From Cytobacillus sp. FSL H8-0458 (GTDB taxonomy: Bacteria > Bacillota > Bacilli > Bacillales > Cytobacillaceae), in NCBI RefSeq assembly GCF_038002165.1, contig NZ_JBBOBR010000001.1, positions 496,001 through 560,000 of the forward strand: 64,000 nt of DNA, read 5' to 3'. Positions 62,405 to 64,000 of this stretch are shown here, one piece after another. The stretch's first letter is position 1; the number at the start of each line of letters is the position of its first letter. Both the position numbers and the translations under genes were made by a program. Below the pieces are notes generated by a model, which ran no database searches, was not told the DNA's origin, and was given only the letters and a program-made list of their open reading frames with translations.

Positions 62405-62974
62405 TTAGAAGAATTTTTTCTTATCCCGTTCTTCCTTTAGAATTTCAACGGCTTCTCTGAAGCGCTGGGAATGAATAATCTCTCTTTCTCTTAAAAACCG
62501 GAGTCCGTCATTAAGATCCGGGTCATCACTCATGTTTATAATCCACTGATAGGTTGCCCTTGCTTTCTCTTCTGCGGCGATGTCTTCGTATAAATCAGCT
62601 ATTGGATCGCCTTTTGCCTGGATATAAGAAGCTGTCCAAGGCACACCTGCAGCATTATGATAAAACAGTGCATTATCATGGTTAGCATAATGGGCATCCA
62701 GGCCGGCAGTCTTCATTTGATCAGGCGTAGCATCCTTCGTTAATTTGTAAACCATTGTAGCAATCATTTCCAGATGTGCAAACTCTTCGGTTCCAATATC
62801 TGTAAGGAGTCCGATTACCTTATCTGGAATAGTATAACGCTGATTCAAATATCTTAGTGCGGCAGCAAGTTCACCGTCCGCACCCCCATATTGTTCAATT
62901 AGATATTTTGCCAGTTTAGGATTGCACGTGCTTACCTTAACCGGATATTGAAGCTTTTTTTCGTAAACCCACAT
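62405..62974 (-). CDS. cotJC: Spore coat protein CotJC, manganese catalase family
   Basis: This 189-residue protein resembles Mn-catalases: a four-helix bundle with metal ligands suggested by ELAAALRYLNQRY, GTEEFAHLEMIA (Glu and His), and IAAEEKARATYQWI plus EREIIHSQRFREA. In B. subtilis CotJC is in the coat and may act against peroxide. It starts behind AAGGAGG and is the last gene of the cotJABC operon. The last residues (KEERDKKKFF) match CotJC. Confidence 0.94.
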   Translation of the reverse strand: MWVYEKKLQYPVKVSTCNPKLAKYLIEQYGGADGELAAALRYLNQRYTIPDKVIGLLTDIGTEEFAHLEMIATMVYKLTKDATPDQMKTAGLDAHYANHDNALFYHNAAGVPWTASYIQAKGDPIADLYEDIAAEEKARATYQWIINMSDDPDLNDGLRFLREREIIHSQRFREAVEILKEERDKKKFF

Positions 62975-63055
62975 TTTATTCTCAGCCTCCTTAGGAAGTC
63001 CGCTAGTAATCCGGCCCTGAGCGCCTCCATATTAAGAAGGCGCCTGAAAATCAAT

Positions 63056-63319
63056 TTAAACCTGCCATGGCCACGGGGGATCATCCCAATTCCATGGCTG
63101 TCCCGAATAGCTGTGGCCAAATTGCATTAATGGGCCATATTTGCTCTCTATGGCATTTCTCAGTTTTTTCCGTTCTTTTGCGTAATGGTTGAATTGCTTA
63201 ATGGCTTCTGAATCATTATTGTGAGTGTCAAGGTACAAAGTCAGATCAACAAGAACAAAGTCTACAGCCTGAAGCTGTTCGAGAAGCTGGTAGTAATCTG
63301 CCGGCAATTGTTTCATCAC
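63056..63319 (-). CDS. cotJB: Spore coat protein CotJB
   Basis: This 87-residue coat protein opens MKQLPADYYQLLEQLQAVDFVLVDLTLYLDTH (residues 2-33) and ends with an aromatic tail YSGQPWNWDDPPWPWQV, the CotJB pattern. It overlaps cotJA by four bases, so they are translated together. Its role is structural, helping to place CotJC in the coat; no enzymatic motif is present. Confidence 0.93.
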   Translation of the reverse strand: MMKQLPADYYQLLEQLQAVDFVLVDLTLYLDTHNNDSEAIKQFNHYAKERKKLRNAIESKYGPLMQFGHSYSGQPWNWDDPPWPWQV

Positions 63320-63546
63320 TGCTGTCCCTCCCTGGCTTTTTCATAGGGACTGTACCATGGATCATAGAAAGCCTTCCAAAGCGTACCTGTTTTTAAGGCC
63401 TGCATCGGTGTAAACTGTTCAAGTCCTGGCGGCTGGAATCCCATATAAAGGTTTGGAGGTGTGGAATAAGTTTTGACCTTTATAGGAGTGCAGGGGTCAA
63501 AGGGGCTTACATATGGGTGCCAGGTTTTACGGAGTGTATTCATCAT
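63316..63546 (-). CDS. cotJA: Spore coat protein CotJA
   Basis: This 76-residue Pro/Tyr/Trp-rich coat protein contains WHPYVSPFDPC near the start and GTLWKAFYDPWYSPYEKA near the end, typical of CotJA. Two consecutive ATGs (63546, 63543) follow GGAGGG; the second has the better spacing. It heads the cotJABC operon, which in B. subtilis is SigE-dependent. Confidence 0.93.
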   Translation of the reverse strand: MMNTLRKTWHPYVSPFDPCTPIKVKTYSTPPNLYMGFQPPGLEQFTPMQALKTGTLWKAFYDPWYSPYEKAREGQQ

Positions 63547-63572
63547 AATCCCTCCTTTTTATGCGTCAATGA

Positions 63573-63601
63573 AACTTATGAGAAGCATGGTGTTTTTATG
63601 A
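63573..63601 (-). promoter_or_regulatory. Candidate SigE promoter of cotJABC
   Basis: On the minus strand TCATAAA (63595-63601) and CATAAGTT (63573-63580) are 14 bases apart, two mismatches each from the SigE consensus. Confidence 0.4.
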
Positions 63602-63686
63602 GTGTTTACTCCAATAAAAAGAGGGAAAAGTTGAGGCAATAGCGAATTTAATAGGTATAATTAATATTACTCTTGAGGTGATGGCA

Positions 63687-64000
63687 ATGTTTGTGAAAAG
63701 TATTATGATCCCCAAACATAACTGTAAAACAATCGGACAGGATGCAGCTTTGAAAGAAGCTCTGGCCTTGCTGGAGAACAACCAGATCGATGGACTTCCC
63801 GTTTTGGATGGCGATCAATATGCCGGCATAATTACCAGATTTGGTATATACGAGAACTTCTTTTTGGCGGGGAAATCTAAGGAAGATTTTCTTGAAGGAA
63901 CACTCGTAAAGGATATTGCCACACACCAGGAGCAATATTTACAGGGAAATGAAATTTTTGAAAAAACACTGCTGGATTTAAAGGATTTTCCTTTGCTTGC
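63687..64000 (+). CDS. CBS-domain protein, N-terminal part
   Basis: The gene runs off the right edge. About 104 residues are visible: MFVKSIMIPKHNCKTIGQDAALKEALALLENNQIDGLPVLDGDQYAGIITRFGIY, described by position as residues 1-55, is a CBS module, and the start of a second (VKDIATHQEQYLQGNEIFEKTLLDLKDFPLL) follows. ATG 63687 is preferred because GAGGTG lies six bases upstream; ATG 63681 directly touches that site. CBS pairs usually bind adenosyl ligands and regulate an attached or partner protein. Confidence 0.85.
   Translation, partial: MFVKSIMIPKHNCKTIGQDAALKEALALLENNQIDGLPVLDGDQYAGIITRFGIYENFFLAGKSKEDFLEGTLVKDIATHQEQYLQGNEIFEKTLLDLKDFPLL

Overview
The window is an ordinary core-chromosome segment from an endospore-forming, low-GC Bacillaceae bacterium. 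The evidence is a dense run of sporulation genes (spoIIM, dacF-spoIIAA-spoIIAB-sigF, spoVA genes, dacB-spmAB, cotJABC), TTG/GTG starts with strong GGAGG ribosome sites, T-box leaders, an FMN riboswitch, and a gene order that largely follows Bacillus subtilis from rnz/yqjM through yqk, fur-xerD-drm-punA, spoIIA, lysA, scpAB, res and ypb. It is not B. subtilis itself: several insertions and losses, and two families of intergenic repeats, suggest a relative such as Cytobacillus, Mesobacillus or Neobacillus. That placement is inference from gene content and was not tested.

Layout. 1-11 kb: end of rnz, a histidine phosphatase, a T-box-controlled NSS-family transporter, namA, a membrane glycosyltransferase, proI behind a proline T-box, yqjP-yqjQ, an SOS-type Y-family polymerase with a YolD partner, and two small Fe-S proteins. 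11-19 kb: a lipoprotein, yqkD, then an insertion relative to B. subtilis that carries a complete HMG-CoA to acetyl-CoA route (HMG-CoA lyase divergent from thiolase and a two-subunit CoA transferase) with a probable CcpA site, then yqkE-yqkF. 19-28 kb: nudF-endoQ, an acetyltransferase, spoIIM, fur with PerR-type boxes, yqkK-xerD, and the nucleoside-salvage run deoB-punA-pdp interrupted by a structured repeat. 28-36 kb: dacF, the spoIIA operon with recognisable SigH and Spo0A sites, a spoVA operon that lacks spoVAC, spoVAD and spoVAEb, and lysA. 36-45 kb: ypuA, an isolated ribT where B. subtilis has its riboflavin operon, ypuF, a YjcZ-like microprotein, scpAB, ypuI, an N-terminally extended superoxide dismutase, and dacB-spmA-spmB. 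45-54 kb: rluB, the cytochrome c maturation and respiration regulators resABCDE, and sigX-rsiX with an autoregulatory ECF promoter. 54-64 kb: an M23/LysM cell-wall hydrolase, a PHP phosphatase, FMN-riboswitch-controlled ribU, ferredoxin, ypbB-recQ-ypbD-ypbE-ypbF, the cotJ spore-coat operon and the start of a CBS-domain protein.

Functional threads. Forespore commitment and spore maturation genes occupy much of the middle. Amino-acid supply is sensed by two T-boxes. Oxidative and iron stress is represented by fur, superoxide dismutase and cotJC. Nucleic-acid damage control is represented by polYB, nudF, endoQ and recQ.

I found no prophage, transposase, CRISPR array, tRNA/rRNA gene or recognisable defence system. 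The most unusual features are the spoVA operon without its channel core, the solitary ribT, the spoIIA leader with a hairpin and a 12-codon reading frame, the catabolic insertion, and the two repeat families. Several unannotated small reading frames with good ribosome sites are recorded. No claim of a novel system is supported here.
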